A stretch of DNA of 64,000 nt from Sphaerotilus sulfidivorans (GTDB lineage Bacteria > Pseudomonadota > Gammaproteobacteria > Burkholderiales > Burkholderiaceae_C), in the NCBI RefSeq assembly GCF_013426975.1, contig NZ_JACCPY010000004.1, positions 124,001 through 188,000 of the forward strand. The letters are read 5' to 3'. Below the pieces are notes generated by a model, which ran no database searches, was not told the origin of the DNA, and saw only the letters and a program-made list of their open reading frames with translations. How positions within the stretch are numbered: the first letter of the stretch is position 1; each line of letters begins with the position of its first letter. Position numbers and translations under genes: made by a program. Shown here one piece after another: positions 23,990 to 35,258 of this stretch.

Positions 23990-25630
23990 ATGAGCGTGAT
24001 GATCCGACACTTCCGACAGCGCCTGCTGTGGCCGCTGCAGCTGCTGCCGCGCCAGGACGAGCGGCTGCGCCTGCAGCCCTGGGCCGCGGTGCTCGAGCGC
24101 CCGGGCAGCCCGTGGCGCGAGGCCGCCGAGATGCGCCACGGCCCGTCGAGCGAGCGCCACTACCAGGAGTTCGTGACCTTCCTGCCGCATGTGCAGCGCT
24201 TTCTCTACGGCGACGGGCCGCGCGCCGGCAGCGCGCGCACCGGCGGCGGCTCGTCGATGCGGGTGCTGCGCCGCGACGATGTGCAGGCGGTGCGCCTGCG
24301 CCTGGCGCCGGACCAGCCGGCCCTGCGGCTGGCGGTCGAGCATGTCGATCTCTATTTCTTCCACGATGTCGACGTGGTGGTGCTGCATGTCGAGGTCCAT
24401 GCCGATGAACTGCCGCTGCCGGTGGTGCAGGAGCTGCTCTACCGCTTCGGCCGCGCCTACCCGCCGGGCTGGGACGGCGAGGGTCAGCCGCTGCACTGCG
24501 CCAGCGAGGTCGAGTGGCTCGGCGCCGGAGACCAGACGCTGTGCGCGTCGGACGCGACCGACCGCCAGGCCTTCCTGGACTTCGTCGGCCTGCACCGCGC
24601 GCCGCGGCTGGCGGCGCACTGGCGCTGGCTGCTGCAGCCGCTGCGCCCGGAGCAGGACGAGGAGCCCGACGACGGCGCAGGCCCGCTGCTGCGGGTGCGC
24701 CAGATCGAGTACCACCGCATGCCGGTGATGGCCTGGCTGGCGCTGGACGATCCGGCCGCGCTCGGCCGCGCCGACTTCATCCGCCTCGGGCTGGTGGCCG
24801 GGCAGGGCAGCGACGGCGAGGCCGAGCTGCCCTTCGCCGAGCGCCATGTCGCCGACTTCGAGGCCCGCCACTGCTACGACCGCTTCTGGCGGCCCGGCGG
24901 CGCGGCGCCCTTCACCCGCTACCTGTGCTGCGGTCATGCGCTGGTGGTGGTCGGGCGCGCGGACTCGCGCTTCTTCGTCGACCGCGAGCGCGGCGTGCTG
25001 GCGCAGTTCCGCCATCAGCATTTCCTGATGTTCCTGATCGTGCACTTCCAGAAGGCGGCGCTGCTGATGTTCTCCGACCGGCTGGTGGTGGCGCTCGATG
25101 CGCTGCAGATCCATGACGCCAGCTCGGTCAAGCGCTTCAAGCGGGCGGTGCGCGGCAATTTCGAGACCTTCCTGCGCTTCACCCATCGCTACTGGTTTCA
25201 CGACCTGTCCGAGCAGGCCCAGACCCGCGCGCTGCACCGGCTGTGCGCCGATCACCTCGGGCTCGACACGCTGCACCCGGAAGTGCGCGAGCGCGTCAGC
25301 GAGATGAACACCTACCTCGACACCGACAGCCTGCGCCGCCAGGCCAACACCGTGGTGCGGCTGACGGTGGTGACGATCGCCGGCCTGATCGGCACGCTGT
25401 CGACCGGCTTTCTCGGCATGAACCTGCTCGACGAGGCCGACCGCCCCTGGTCCGAGCGCCTGCTGATTCTCGGGCTCACGCTGCTGGCCTCGCTGCTGCT
25501 GACCGGCTACATGATCGTGCGCTCCAAGAGCCTGTCGGACTTTCTCGACGTGCTGTCGGACGAGCGGCTGACGGTCGGGCAGAAGCTGGGGCTGCGCTCG
25601 GAGCCGGGCGGGGGACGACGGGCGCGCTGA
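23990..25630 (+). CDS. CorA-like divalent cation transporter
   Basis: 546 residues from ATG 23990; ATGs at 23981 and 23999 are in frame and none has a clear ribosome site. A long cytoplasmic part ends in a helix (KRFKRAVRGNFETFLRFTHRYWF) and two C-terminal membrane helices: TVVRLTVVTIAGLIGTLSTGFLGMNLL and LILGLTLLASLLLTGYMIV. The GMN signature before the second helix is that of CorA-type Mg2+/Co2+ channels. The cytoplasmic domain is about 200 residues longer than in classic CorA. Confidence 0.85.
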   Translation: MSVMIRHFRQRLLWPLQLLPRQDERLRLQPWAAVLERPGSPWREAAEMRHGPSSERHYQEFVTFLPHVQRFLYGDGPRAGSARTGGGSSMRVLRRDDVQAVRLRLAPDQPALRLAVEHVDLYFFHDVDVVVLHVEVHADELPLPVVQELLYRFGRAYPPGWDGEGQPLHCASEVEWLGAGDQTLCASDATDRQAFLDFVGLHRAPRLAAHWRWLLQPLRPEQDEEPDDGAGPLLRVRQIEYHRMPVMAWLALDDPAALGRADFIRLGLVAGQGSDGEAELPFAERHVADFEARHCYDRFWRPGGAAPFTRYLCCGHALVVVGRADSRFFVDRERGVLAQFRHQHFLMFLIVHFQKAALLMFSDRLVVALDALQIHDASSVKRFKRAVRGNFETFLRFTHRYWFHDLSEQAQTRALHRLCADHLGLDTLHPEVRERVSEMNTYLDTDSLRRQANTVVRLTVVTIAGLIGTLSTGFLGMNLLDEADRPWSERLLILGLTLLASLLLTGYMIVRSKSLSDFLDVLSDERLTVGQKLGLRSEPGGGRRAR

Positions 25631-25816
25631 ACCGCGTCGGCGTCACGGGCGCCGACTTGAGCCCGGCCCCGTGCCGATGAGCGGCATGGCAGTGGCGCTT
25701 CTCTGCAGGATGCGCGGAGCGGGCGGCAGGACCATGGACCCGAGCGCGTGAAGACGGCGGCCCTGAACGACCCGCACCCGCTCACGCCGGCTGCGGGATC
25801 GGGCCAGGCCGGCGTC

Positions 25817-26224
25817 CTACTCGAAGCGCGAGATGTCCTCTCGACGACCGCTGTAGCGCGGGATCTGCATGCCCAGCGCCCATTCCACATGACTGACGCG
25901 GCCCGGGACCGTGCTCACCGCCCGGTAGCCGCGTGCCACCAGCCGGCGCAGATGGCGGCGATTGGCCTGCGGTGCCAGCAGCGCCTGGCCCAGCAGCGGC
26001 AGCAGCAGGCAGGCCAGCGCCATCGACCAGTCACCGCGCCGGGCCAGCACGAACGGACCGGCCAGCAGCACCGACCAGGCATAGCCCACCGGCGCGATGC
26101 GCTCCTCGCCGGTGCGCGGGTGGCGCATCAGCAGCTCGCGCGGCACGCCGCTGCCCGGCATCGGGGCCGGCGCCGGCGGCACGGGGACCGACGGCATGTC
26201 GGCCGATGGTGCGGTCTTGCGCAT
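25817..26224 (-). CDS. Hypothetical membrane protein
   Basis: 135 residues from the ATG at 26224 (GGAGA just upstream). A Pro-rich N-terminus (VPVPPAPAPMPGSG) precedes LLMRHPRTGEERIAPVGYAWSVLLAGPFVLARRGDWSMALACLLLPLLGQALLAPQANRRHLRRLVARGYRAV, which holds two likely membrane helices. The pattern of a short MRHP.TGE motif then two helices recurs in small membrane proteins of unknown function. No operon partner. Confidence 0.7.
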   Translation of the reverse strand: MRKTAPSADMPSVPVPPAPAPMPGSGVPRELLMRHPRTGEERIAPVGYAWSVLLAGPFVLARRGDWSMALACLLLPLLGQALLAPQANRRHLRRLVARGYRAVSTVPGRVSHVEWALGMQIPRYSGRREDISRFE

Positions 26225-26580
26225 GATCGTCTCCGGACATCGAGGGGTCCGCTGCGATGGCGACCACGATCGCGGCGGACATGGGAGCGAGCGGAAAGAA
26301 GGCCGCAAGGACAGCAGGAAAGAGGTCGCCAGAAGAGACGCAGGAACCAGAAAAGTCGAATTGGCCGTCGAATAAACCGGATTCCGGAAAACCGGATGCA
26401 TCAGGTGTCGACAATCTATTCGGGCCGGGCGCCTCGGGTCAACCCTTATTTGTGGTGGATTATCTGGTGCATCGGGAACGATGAATATCCCTGCTTCGGT
26501 GCAGTATTGATTCGATTTTCATCGGCATGTCATCTTGTGGTGCGATGGAAAATCGGAAACTGCGCTGCCATCAGGCGTCA
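26225..26580. other. Intergenic region without a supported gene
   Basis: It holds a purine-rich stretch (about 26285-26350) and then an AT-richer segment (26430-26530) unlike its surroundings. The 75-codon rightward frame at 26257-26484 lacks a ribosome site and any family pattern and is not called. The promoter of the leftward gene at 26224 should lie here. No RNA gene recognised. Confidence 0.6.
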
Positions 26581-26608
26581 TGCACCGGGAAGCGGGTTTC
26601 CCGGTGCA
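26581..26608 (-). terminator. Strong hairpin downstream of the MacAB-type operon
   Basis: A perfect 11-bp stem TGCACCGGGAA / TTCCCGGTGCA encloses a 6-base loop, 58 bases after the permease stop. No U-run follows directly, so it may be a terminator or a 3'-end stabilising hairpin. Confidence 0.55.
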
Positions 26609-26666
26609 CGGCGCCGGCCTGCGGCGAATACTCACGAACAAGATCGGTGCGGATGGATCGGCTGGA

Positions 26667-28599
<1,933 letters not shown>

Positions 28600-28603
<4 letters not shown>

Positions 28604-29970
28604 CGGGCACCGCCCGGTGCGCTGCCGGCGGCGGCGCTGGCCTGGCCGGTGATCACCGGCGCGCCCTCGGTCAGGCCTTCGCCGCTGACCTCGGTGCGGC
28701 GGCCGTCGCTCAGGCCGGTGGTGACGGTGAGCGGCTGCGGGCGGCCGTCCTTCAGGATCCAGATCTGGCGCTGGCCGCCCTCGGCCGTCTTCGTGCCGCC
28801 GCTGCGCTTCGGGGTGTTGCCGCCGGGCGGACGAGGCATCAGCTTCGACAGCAGGCCGGCGCTCTCGGTCGCCGCCGGGGCGGCCGTGCCGGTCGTCGGC
28901 GTGAAGCGCAGCGCGGCGTTGGGCACCGTCAGCACGCCGCGCCGCTCGGTGGCGGCAATGGTGGCGGTGGCGGTCATGCCCGGGCGCAGGCTCAGGTCGG
29001 CGTTGTCGACCTTCAGGTCGGTGGTGTAGGTCACGACATTGTCGGTGGTGGTCGAGCCATAGGCCACCCGGGCGATCTCGGCCGGAAAGCGCCGCGCCGG
29101 CCAGGTGCTGACGCTGAAGCTGGCGCGCTGGCCGGCCTGCACCAGACCGACATCGGCCTCGTCGACCTTGACCTGCAGCTTCATCTGCCGCAGGTCCTGC
29201 GCCAGCGTCAGCAGCGTGACCGCCTGCAGCGAGGCGGCCACCGCATTGCCCGGCTCGGCCGAGCGGGCGAGCACCACGCCGTCGATCGGCGAGCGGATCT
29301 CGGCCTTGGCGCGGCTGGTCTCGTCCATGCGCAGCGCGGCGGTGGCGTCGGCGACGCTGGCGCGTGCGCTGCCCAGCGCGGCCTCGGCGCGGGCCAGCGC
29401 GGCGCGGGCGGCATCCAGCTCGGTGCCCGAGGGCACCTGGCCGCCCGACAGCCGCGACACCTCCTGCAGCCGCGTCAGGCCGGCGCGCTGCTCGGCCAGC
29501 GTCGCCTCGGCCTGGCGCACTGCGGCCTGGGCCGAGGCCAGCGTCGCACGCGAGCGGGTGATCTGGTCGTCGAGCTTGGTGGTGTCGAGCTCGATCAGCA
29601 CCTGGCCGGCGCGCACCTCGTCGTTGACATCGACATGGACCTTGCGGATCGTGCCGGAGAGTTCCGAGCCGAGGGTGACCTGGCGGGTCGGCTGCAGCGT
29701 GCCATTGGCGGTCACGGTGATCGACAGGTCGCCGCGGGCGAGCGGCTCGGTGAGAAAGCGCGGCGCGGCCTGGGCCTGTTGGCTGCCCTGCCAGGCGAGC
29801 AGGCCGGCGCCGGCGGCCAGCAGCAGCGCCGCGCCGATCCAGACGCTGCGGCGGCGCCACCACGGACGTGGCAGCGCCGCGCTGCCCAGCAGGTCGGCGA
29901 CGGCGGCCGGATCATCGGCGCGGGGGCGGTTCGGTTCAGCGGAGGCCATGGCAGCAGGCGGGAAGGTCAT
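28600..29970 (-). CDS. MacA-type periplasmic adaptor
   Basis: 456 residues. An N-terminal membrane anchor (VWIGAALLLAAGAGLLAW) is followed by lipoyl half-motifs around a long coiled coil (DDQITRSRATLASAQAAVRQAEATLAEQRAGL...), a beta-barrel and a membrane-proximal domain. A Pro/Gly/Thr-rich insertion lies near 375-400. It links the MacB-type ABC pump to the outer-membrane channel encoded just upstream; its start overlaps that gene by ATGA. Confidence 0.93.
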
Positions 29971-31496
29971 CGGGTGGCGGCGGCGCGCACGGGCAGCGCC
30001 GCCAGATCGGCGGCGGACAGCCCGCCGCCGAGGGCCTTGAACAGGCGGATCAGGTTCTGGCGCAGGTCGACCTCGGCGCCGACCTGGCTGGTCTGCAGCG
30101 CCAGCAGCGTGCGCTGTGCGTCGAGCAGCGTGGTGAAGTCGATCAGGCCGGCCTGGTAGCGCTGGCGGGCCAGCGCCAGCGCCTGGGTGGCGGCGGTGAC
30201 CGCCTCCCCGAGCGCGCGGGCCTGCGCGCGGCTGCCGGCGGCCGCGGCCAGGCTGTCCTCGGCATCCTGGGCGGCGGTCAGCGTGGCAGCGCGCCAGCTC
30301 AGCCGCGCCTGTTCCAGCACCGCCTGCTGCGCCTCGACCTGTGCGGCCAGCAGGCCGCCGTCATGCACCGGCCAGTCGACCGAGGCGGCCAGCGTGGCCA
30401 CCAGCGCGCCGCTGCCGCCCAGCGCGGCCAGCGTCAGCGCCCTCCAGCCCAGCGTGCCCGACAGCGCGAAGTCCGGCTGGCGCGCCGCCTGGCGGGCATC
30501 GAGCCGGGCCAGCTCGGCGCTGATCGTGGCCTCGGCGGCGACCAGATCGGGGCGGCGGCGCAGCAGTTCGGCCGGCACCCCGGCCTCGAGCTGGCGGTCG
30601 AGCGTGGCCAGGGCCTCGCCCGGCGCGGGCAGGCGGCCGTCGCGGCCGAGCCGGGCCTGCAGCGCCTTCGGCTCCAGGCCGAGCAGCACCGCCAGCGCAT
30701 GTTCTCCCTGGGCGATCGCGGTGTCCCAGGCCGGCCGCTGCGCGCGGGTCTGCTCGAGGCTGGCGCGGGCCTGCTCGACATCCAGCGTCGAGGCCAGGCC
30801 GGCCTGCGCCCGCCACTGCGTGAGCTGCAGCGTCTGCTGCTGCGCCTCGAGGCTGGCCTGCACCAGCGCCCGACGGGCCTGGTTGCCGCGCAGCGCCACC
30901 TGCGCCAGCGCGACCTCGCCGGCCAGGCTGTGCGCGCTGGCCAGCAGCGTGGCCTCGGTCGCGGCCAGATCGGCGGCGGCGCCACGCTCGGTGGCGGCCA
31001 GCCGGCCGCTGGCATCGAGCTCCCAGCTGGCCGACAGCAGCGGCGCCAGCACGGTGGTCGTGCTGCCGCTGCTGCGCTGGCGGGTCAGGCTGGCGCCCAG
31101 GCCGAGCTGCGGTGCCAGCGCGGCGGCGGCCTGCTCGCGCAGCGCGCGGGCCTGCATCACCCGGGCCCGTGCCGAGGCGAGCTCCAGATTGCCGGACAAG
31201 GCCTCCTCGACCAGCGCGCCGAGCTGCGGATCATCGAACTGCTGCCACCAGCGCGACAGCACGGGCAGCGTCGCGGCGGCGGGCGTGCCGACATCGGTTG
31301 CGGTGCGGGCTGCGGCGCTGGCGGCGGTCTCGGGGGCAGGCGTGCGGTGCGGCAGGCTGCTGCAGCCGCTCAGCAGCAGCGCCACGGCCAGCGCCACGGT
31401 CTGAGGGTGCAGGCGCGGCTGGCTGAACGCCCGAGGCGAGGAAAAGGGTTCTTCGGTCAGGATCATCACTGGGGCTGCAGCGGCATGTCGATTCAT
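29967..31496 (-). CDS. NodT/TolC-family outer-membrane efflux lipoprotein
   Basis: 509 residues with a lipobox LLLSGCSSLP (Cys near 45) and two outer-membrane efflux repeats rich in long Ala/Leu/Gln helices (WWQQFDDPQLGALVEEALSGNLELASARARVMQARA). It forms the trimeric channel of the MacAB-type pump. Start 31496 has only a weak ribosome site; the in-frame Met at 31466 is possible. First gene of the four-gene efflux operon. Confidence 0.9.
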   Translation of the reverse strand: MNRHAAAAPVMILTEEPFSSPRAFSQPRLHPQTVALAVALLLSGCSSLPHRTPAPETAASAAARTATDVGTPAAATLPVLSRWWQQFDDPQLGALVEEALSGNLELASARARVMQARALREQAAAALAPQLGLGASLTRQRSSGSTTTVLAPLLSASWELDASGRLAATERGAAADLAATEATLLASAHSLAGEVALAQVALRGNQARRALVQASLEAQQQTLQLTQWRAQAGLASTLDVEQARASLEQTRAQRPAWDTAIAQGEHALAVLLGLEPKALQARLGRDGRLPAPGEALATLDRQLEAGVPAELLRRRPDLVAAEATISAELARLDARQAARQPDFALSGTLGWRALTLAALGGSGALVATLAASVDWPVHDGGLLAAQVEAQQAVLEQARLSWRAATLTAAQDAEDSLAAAAGSRAQARALGEAVTAATQALALARQRYQAGLIDFTTLLDAQRTLLALQTSQVGAEVDLRQNLIRLFKALGGGLSAADLAALPVRAAATR

Positions 31497-31606
31497 GCTC
31501 GCAGCGCGGCCAAGGGTGGACCCTGATTTCTATCAAGCTGGCGACGGCTTGCCGATGCAGCCGAGGTAAAGAAGCTTGTCGCCCGGCCGGGGCGCCGAGG
31601 ATCGGC

Positions 31607-32782
31607 TCAGCGCGCGGCCAGCACCACCTGGGCGCGGCCTGCGCGCTTGGCTTCGTAGAGCGCATCGTCGGCGCGGCGCAGCAGGTCGTCGAGCGTGCGG
31701 TCGTTCTCGCCGAGCGCGGCCAGGCCGGCGCTGTACTCCAGCACGAAGCCCAGCGCCTGCTCCGACTCCAGCCTGAGGCATTGGCGCAGGCGCTGGTCGA
31801 GCGACAGCGCCGGGCCCTCGCGGGTGTGGGTCAGCAGCACGCAGAACTCCTCGCCGCCGTAGCGTCCGGCCAGATCGCCCGAGCGCAGCTGCTCGCGCAG
31901 CATGCGCGCCACCAGCTGAAGCGCCTGGTCGCCCCGGGCATGGCCGTGGTCGTCGTTGACCCGCTTGAAGTGGTCGATGTCGATCATCATCAGCCCGAGC
32001 GGCTGCTGATAGCGGCGTGCATCGGCCAGCAGGGCCTCGGCGCGTTCGGTCCAGGCGCGGCGGTTGAGCAGGCCGGTCAGGCCGTCGGTGATCGCCTGCT
32101 CGCGCAGCTGGCGCTCGGCCTCCTCGCGGTAGGCCATCAGCAGCGCCATCGAGTTCAGCAGCAGCACCACGCTGCTGGCCAGCGCCGAGAGCTGGTTGAT
32201 CGGATGCGGCGCGGTCAGGAAGGGATAGCTTTCGGTGAAGAAGGCGCCCAGCAGGCCGCGCCAGAAGGTGAGCGTGGCCATCAGCAGCATGCTGGCGGCG
32301 ATCACCGCGCGCCAGCCGCGGTGTGTGCCGGGCGAGGGGCTCAGTGCCGCCCCAACCACCATCAGCATCTGCAGTCCGAGCACGCCGTTGGCCAGTCCGA
32401 CCCACCAGGCATAGTCGCTGAAACCCAGGCCATAGCCCAGCGTCATCAGGCCGGTCAGCATCCACAGCACGATCAGGCCCAGGCTGCGCCCGCCGGGCTG
32501 GTCATGGCCGGTCCACAGCCGGATCGCCCGCCACAGCATGACCAGGCTGGCCGACATCGCACCCATCGCCAGCGTCGACAGCAGCCGGTCGGGCCATTCG
32601 TTGCGCGCCAGCGTCGACATGACCAGGCAGAACCAGCCCAGGGCCTGCAGCCCGGAGGCCAGCACCGCATGGCGGGCCGCGACGCCGATGCGGCGCCAGC
32701 CCATGATGGTCGGCAGGGCGATCGCGCCGGCGAACAGGTTCACCGAGAACGCGACCATCAGCGTTCGGACATCGAGTTCCAT
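31607..32782 (-). CDS. Membrane-bound diguanylate cyclase (GGDEF)
   Basis: 391 residues. Residues 5-215 hold about six or seven membrane helices without a named sensor domain. A GGDEF domain follows, DGLTGLLNRRAW to the active loop YGGEEF (GGEEF at 309-313). An inhibitory I-site RSGD (300-303) lies exactly five residues before the loop, so product inhibition by c-di-GMP is likely. It makes c-di-GMP in the cytosol; the signal is unknown. Monocistronic. Confidence 0.95.
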   Translation of the reverse strand: MELDVRTLMVAFSVNLFAGAIALPTIMGWRRIGVAARHAVLASGLQALGWFCLVMSTLARNEWPDRLLSTLAMGAMSASLVMLWRAIRLWTGHDQPGGRSLGLIVLWMLTGLMTLGYGLGFSDYAWWVGLANGVLGLQMLMVVGAALSPSPGTHRGWRAVIAASMLLMATLTFWRGLLGAFFTESYPFLTAPHPINQLSALASSVVLLLNSMALLMAYREEAERQLREQAITDGLTGLLNRRAWTERAEALLADARRYQQPLGLMMIDIDHFKRVNDDHGHARGDQALQLVARMLREQLRSGDLAGRYGGEEFCVLLTHTREGPALSLDQRLRQCLRLESEQALGFVLEYSAGLAALGENDRTLDDLLRRADDALYEAKRAGRAQVVLAAR

Positions 32783-32860
32783 GGATCTGCTGCCGTGGCC
32801 GCAGGCGGGCGCCTGGCGCCCGGCCCGTCACCTCAGGTCACCGCTCCTCTCCACCGTTCC

Positions 32861-34351
32861 TCACTGGAAGGCCACCTCGTCGAAGCTGCGCAGCTTGCGG
32901 CTGTGGAGATGATCGAGCCCCTGATGGCGCAGGATCTCGATCGCGCGGATGCCGATGCGCAGGTGCTGGTCGACCCGCTCGCGGTAGAAATGGTTGGCCA
33001 TGCCGGGCAGCTTGATTTCGCCGTGGAGCGGCTTGTCGGAAACACAGAGCAGGGTACCGTATGGAACCCGGAAACGGAACCCGTTGGCGGCGATCGTCGC
33101 GCTTTCCATGTCCAGTGCCACCGCGCGGCTCTGGCTGAAGCGGCGCTCCGGACCCGGATGCGGCAGCAGCTCCCAGTTGCGGTTGTCGGTCGAGGCCACG
33201 GTGCCCGTGCGCATGATCTTCTTCAGCTCGTAGCCGGAGAGCTGCGTCACCTCGGCCACCGCCTTCTCCAGCGCGACCTGGATTTCCGCCAGCGGCGGGA
33301 TCGGCACCCACAGCGGCAGCTCCTCGTCGAGCACATGGTCCTCGCGCACATAGCCGTGGGCCAGCACATAGTCGCCGAGCTGCTGGGTGTTGCGCAGGCC
33401 GGCGCAGTGGCCAAGCATCAGCCAGGCGTGCGGGCGCAGCACGGCGATGTGGTCGGTGATGGTCTTGGCGTTGCTGGGGCCGACGCCGATGTTGACCATC
33501 GTGATGCCGCTGTGGCCGTGGCGCTTCAGGTGATAGGCCGGCATCTGCGGCAGGCGCGGCGGCGGCGCGCCCAGCTCGTCGCCGGGTTCGGCGGGCAGGC
33601 CGGCGCGGCGGGTCAGCACATTGCCGGGCTCGACGAAGGCGGTGTACTCGCCCGCGTCGTCGGCCATCAGCTCATGGCCCAGGCGCACGAACTCGTCGAT
33701 GTAGAACTGGTAGTTCGTGAACAGCACATAGTTCTGGAAGTGCTCCGGCAGCGTGCCGGTGTAGTGGCGCAGCCGGTGCAGCGAGTAGTCGACCCGCGGC
33801 GCGGTGAACAGCGCCAGCGGATGGCGGATCTGGCCGTCGTGGCCGGTGCGCGGCTCGTGCGTGCCGTTGGCGATGCCGTCATCCATCGCCGCCAGGTCGG
33901 GCAGGTCGAAGAGATCGCGCAGGCGCGAGCGCCGCTCCGCGGTCATCGTGCCTTCGATGTGGTCGTTCTCGGCGAAGCTGAAATGCACCGGGATCGGCTT
34001 GCTGGACAGGCCCACCTCCAGCGCCACGCCGTGGTTGCGCAGCAGCAGCTTGAACTGCTCGCGGTAGTAGTAGCGGAACAGGTCCGGCCGGGTCAGCGTG
34101 GTCTCGTGCACGCCGGGGCCGGCGACGAAGCCGTAGGCCAGCCGCGAGTCGGCGCGCTCGACGGTGTCGACCCGCACCCGCACGAACGGGTAGCAGGCCC
34201 GCACCCGGCCGCCGAAGTCGTCGCGGCCGCCGACGAATTCCTTCAGCGACTGGCGCAGGTGCGCGATGCCGGAGTCGTAGATCGCCTTGGCATGCGCAAA
34301 CGCGGCCTCGGCGTCGGTAAAGCTTTGGGTGGTGATGACGGTGCGCGACAT
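32861..34351 (-). CDS. amn: AMP nucleosidase
   Basis: 496 residues, typical length. The N-terminal AMN-specific domain (residues 1-170, with RVRACYPFVRVRVD and DLFRYYYREQFKLLLRNHG) precedes a nucleoside phosphorylase-like domain with TMVNIGVGPSNAKTITDHIAVLRPHAWLMLGHCAGLR and ALDMESATIAANGFRFRVPYGTLLCVSDKPLHGEIK. It cleaves AMP to adenine and ribose 5-phosphate in the cytosol, which fits the adenine-type deaminase at 20.1 kb. Confidence 0.95.
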   Translation of the reverse strand: MSRTVITTQSFTDAEAAFAHAKAIYDSGIAHLRQSLKEFVGGRDDFGGRVRACYPFVRVRVDTVERADSRLAYGFVAGPGVHETTLTRPDLFRYYYREQFKLLLRNHGVALEVGLSSKPIPVHFSFAENDHIEGTMTAERRSRLRDLFDLPDLAAMDDGIANGTHEPRTGHDGQIRHPLALFTAPRVDYSLHRLRHYTGTLPEHFQNYVLFTNYQFYIDEFVRLGHELMADDAGEYTAFVEPGNVLTRRAGLPAEPGDELGAPPPRLPQMPAYHLKRHGHSGITMVNIGVGPSNAKTITDHIAVLRPHAWLMLGHCAGLRNTQQLGDYVLAHGYVREDHVLDEELPLWVPIPPLAEIQVALEKAVAEVTQLSGYELKKIMRTGTVASTDNRNWELLPHPGPERRFSQSRAVALDMESATIAANGFRFRVPYGTLLCVSDKPLHGEIKLPGMANHFYRERVDQHLRIGIRAIEILRHQGLDHLHSRKLRSFDEVAFQ

Positions 34352-34429
34352 GGCCCATTCTGCCCGCAGCGCACCGATTCTTGTAGATCCGTCCGCGATG
34401 CGACCGCTGCCCGCCGGATCATTGCGGTT

Positions 34430-35200
34430 TCAGAGCCGCGCCAGCAGTTCGGCCTTCTTCGCGGCGAATTCCTGCTCGGTCAGCAGGCCGCGCTGCAGCA
34501 GCGCGCCGAGCTTCTCGATCGTCGCCAGGATGTCCTCGCCGCCAGCGGAGGCGGTCGGCATCACCGCGGGCGGCGACATCGGCGCCATCTGGGTCATCGG
34601 GGCGAAGGCCGGGGCGGGCGCGGGCGCCGGGGCGGGGGCGACCGGCAGGCCGCCGCGCATCACCACCGGCAGCCGCGCCAGGTCGACCGGGCCGAACTGG
34701 CTGCTCATCGCGATGCCGCCGCTGCCGCCCTGCTGCTGCGAGAAGCCGCCGATCTGGTGGTCGAGCGTGTCGTAGATCCACACCTCGCCGCCGCTGTCGA
34801 GCGCCAGGCGGCGCGCCTGCGGGAACCAGGCGTAGCGCATCTGGTTCTGCGCGCCGCTGGCGGCTGGCTGGCCGAGCTCGGCCGGCCACCAGGCGCTGCC
34901 GCCGCCGAAGGCCGGCGCGCTTTGCCACAGGTCGCCGCGGGTGGCCGCCAGCGTGGCCAGCTCGTGACACAGGCCGTCGACCCGCGCCTTCAGGCCGTGG
35001 TTGAACATGTCGCCGAGCATCAGCATGCCGCCGCTCATCCACTGGCCGGAGCCGCCGAACTCGGGATGGCTGAACTGCGCCATCGTGCCGCCGCCGGCCT
35101 GCACCGCCTGCAGCATCACGGTCACCGCCTCCGTGCTGAAGCCGTGGCGCGCGGCGATCGAGGCGACGGCCTGAAGGCCGGTGTCGGAGAGCTGGGGCAT
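34430..35200 (-). CDS. SHOCT-domain protein
   Basis: 256 residues, no membrane helix. A central region around GGSAWWPAELGQPAASGAQNQMRYAWFPQARRLALDSGGEVWIYDTLDHQIGGFSQQQG is followed by an Ala/Pro linker (APAPAPAPAPAFAP) and a C-terminal SHOCT helix pair, IEKLGALLQRGLLTEQEFAAKKAELLARL. SHOCT motifs are thought to mediate oligomerisation or nucleic-acid contacts; the function is not known. Single gene. Confidence 0.85.
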   Translation of the reverse strand: MPQLSDTGLQAVASIAARHGFSTEAVTVMLQAVQAGGGTMAQFSHPEFGGSGQWMSGGMLMLGDMFNHGLKARVDGLCHELATLAATRGDLWQSAPAFGGGSAWWPAELGQPAASGAQNQMRYAWFPQARRLALDSGGEVWIYDTLDHQIGGFSQQQGGSGGIAMSSQFGPVDLARLPVVMRGGLPVAPAPAPAPAPAFAPMTQMAPMSPPAVMPTASAGGEDILATIEKLGALLQRGLLTEQEFAAKKAELLARL

Positions 35201-35258
35201 GGGGTTTCCTCGGGAGTGCTGCCGGCCAGCCTAGCAGACACCTCCGCACCGCGGCATG

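Noticed and set aside
26257-26484. 75-codon rightward frame in the gap before the MacAB-type operon
   Set aside because: Low-complexity Lys/Ser/Glu composition, no ribosome site and no known pattern.
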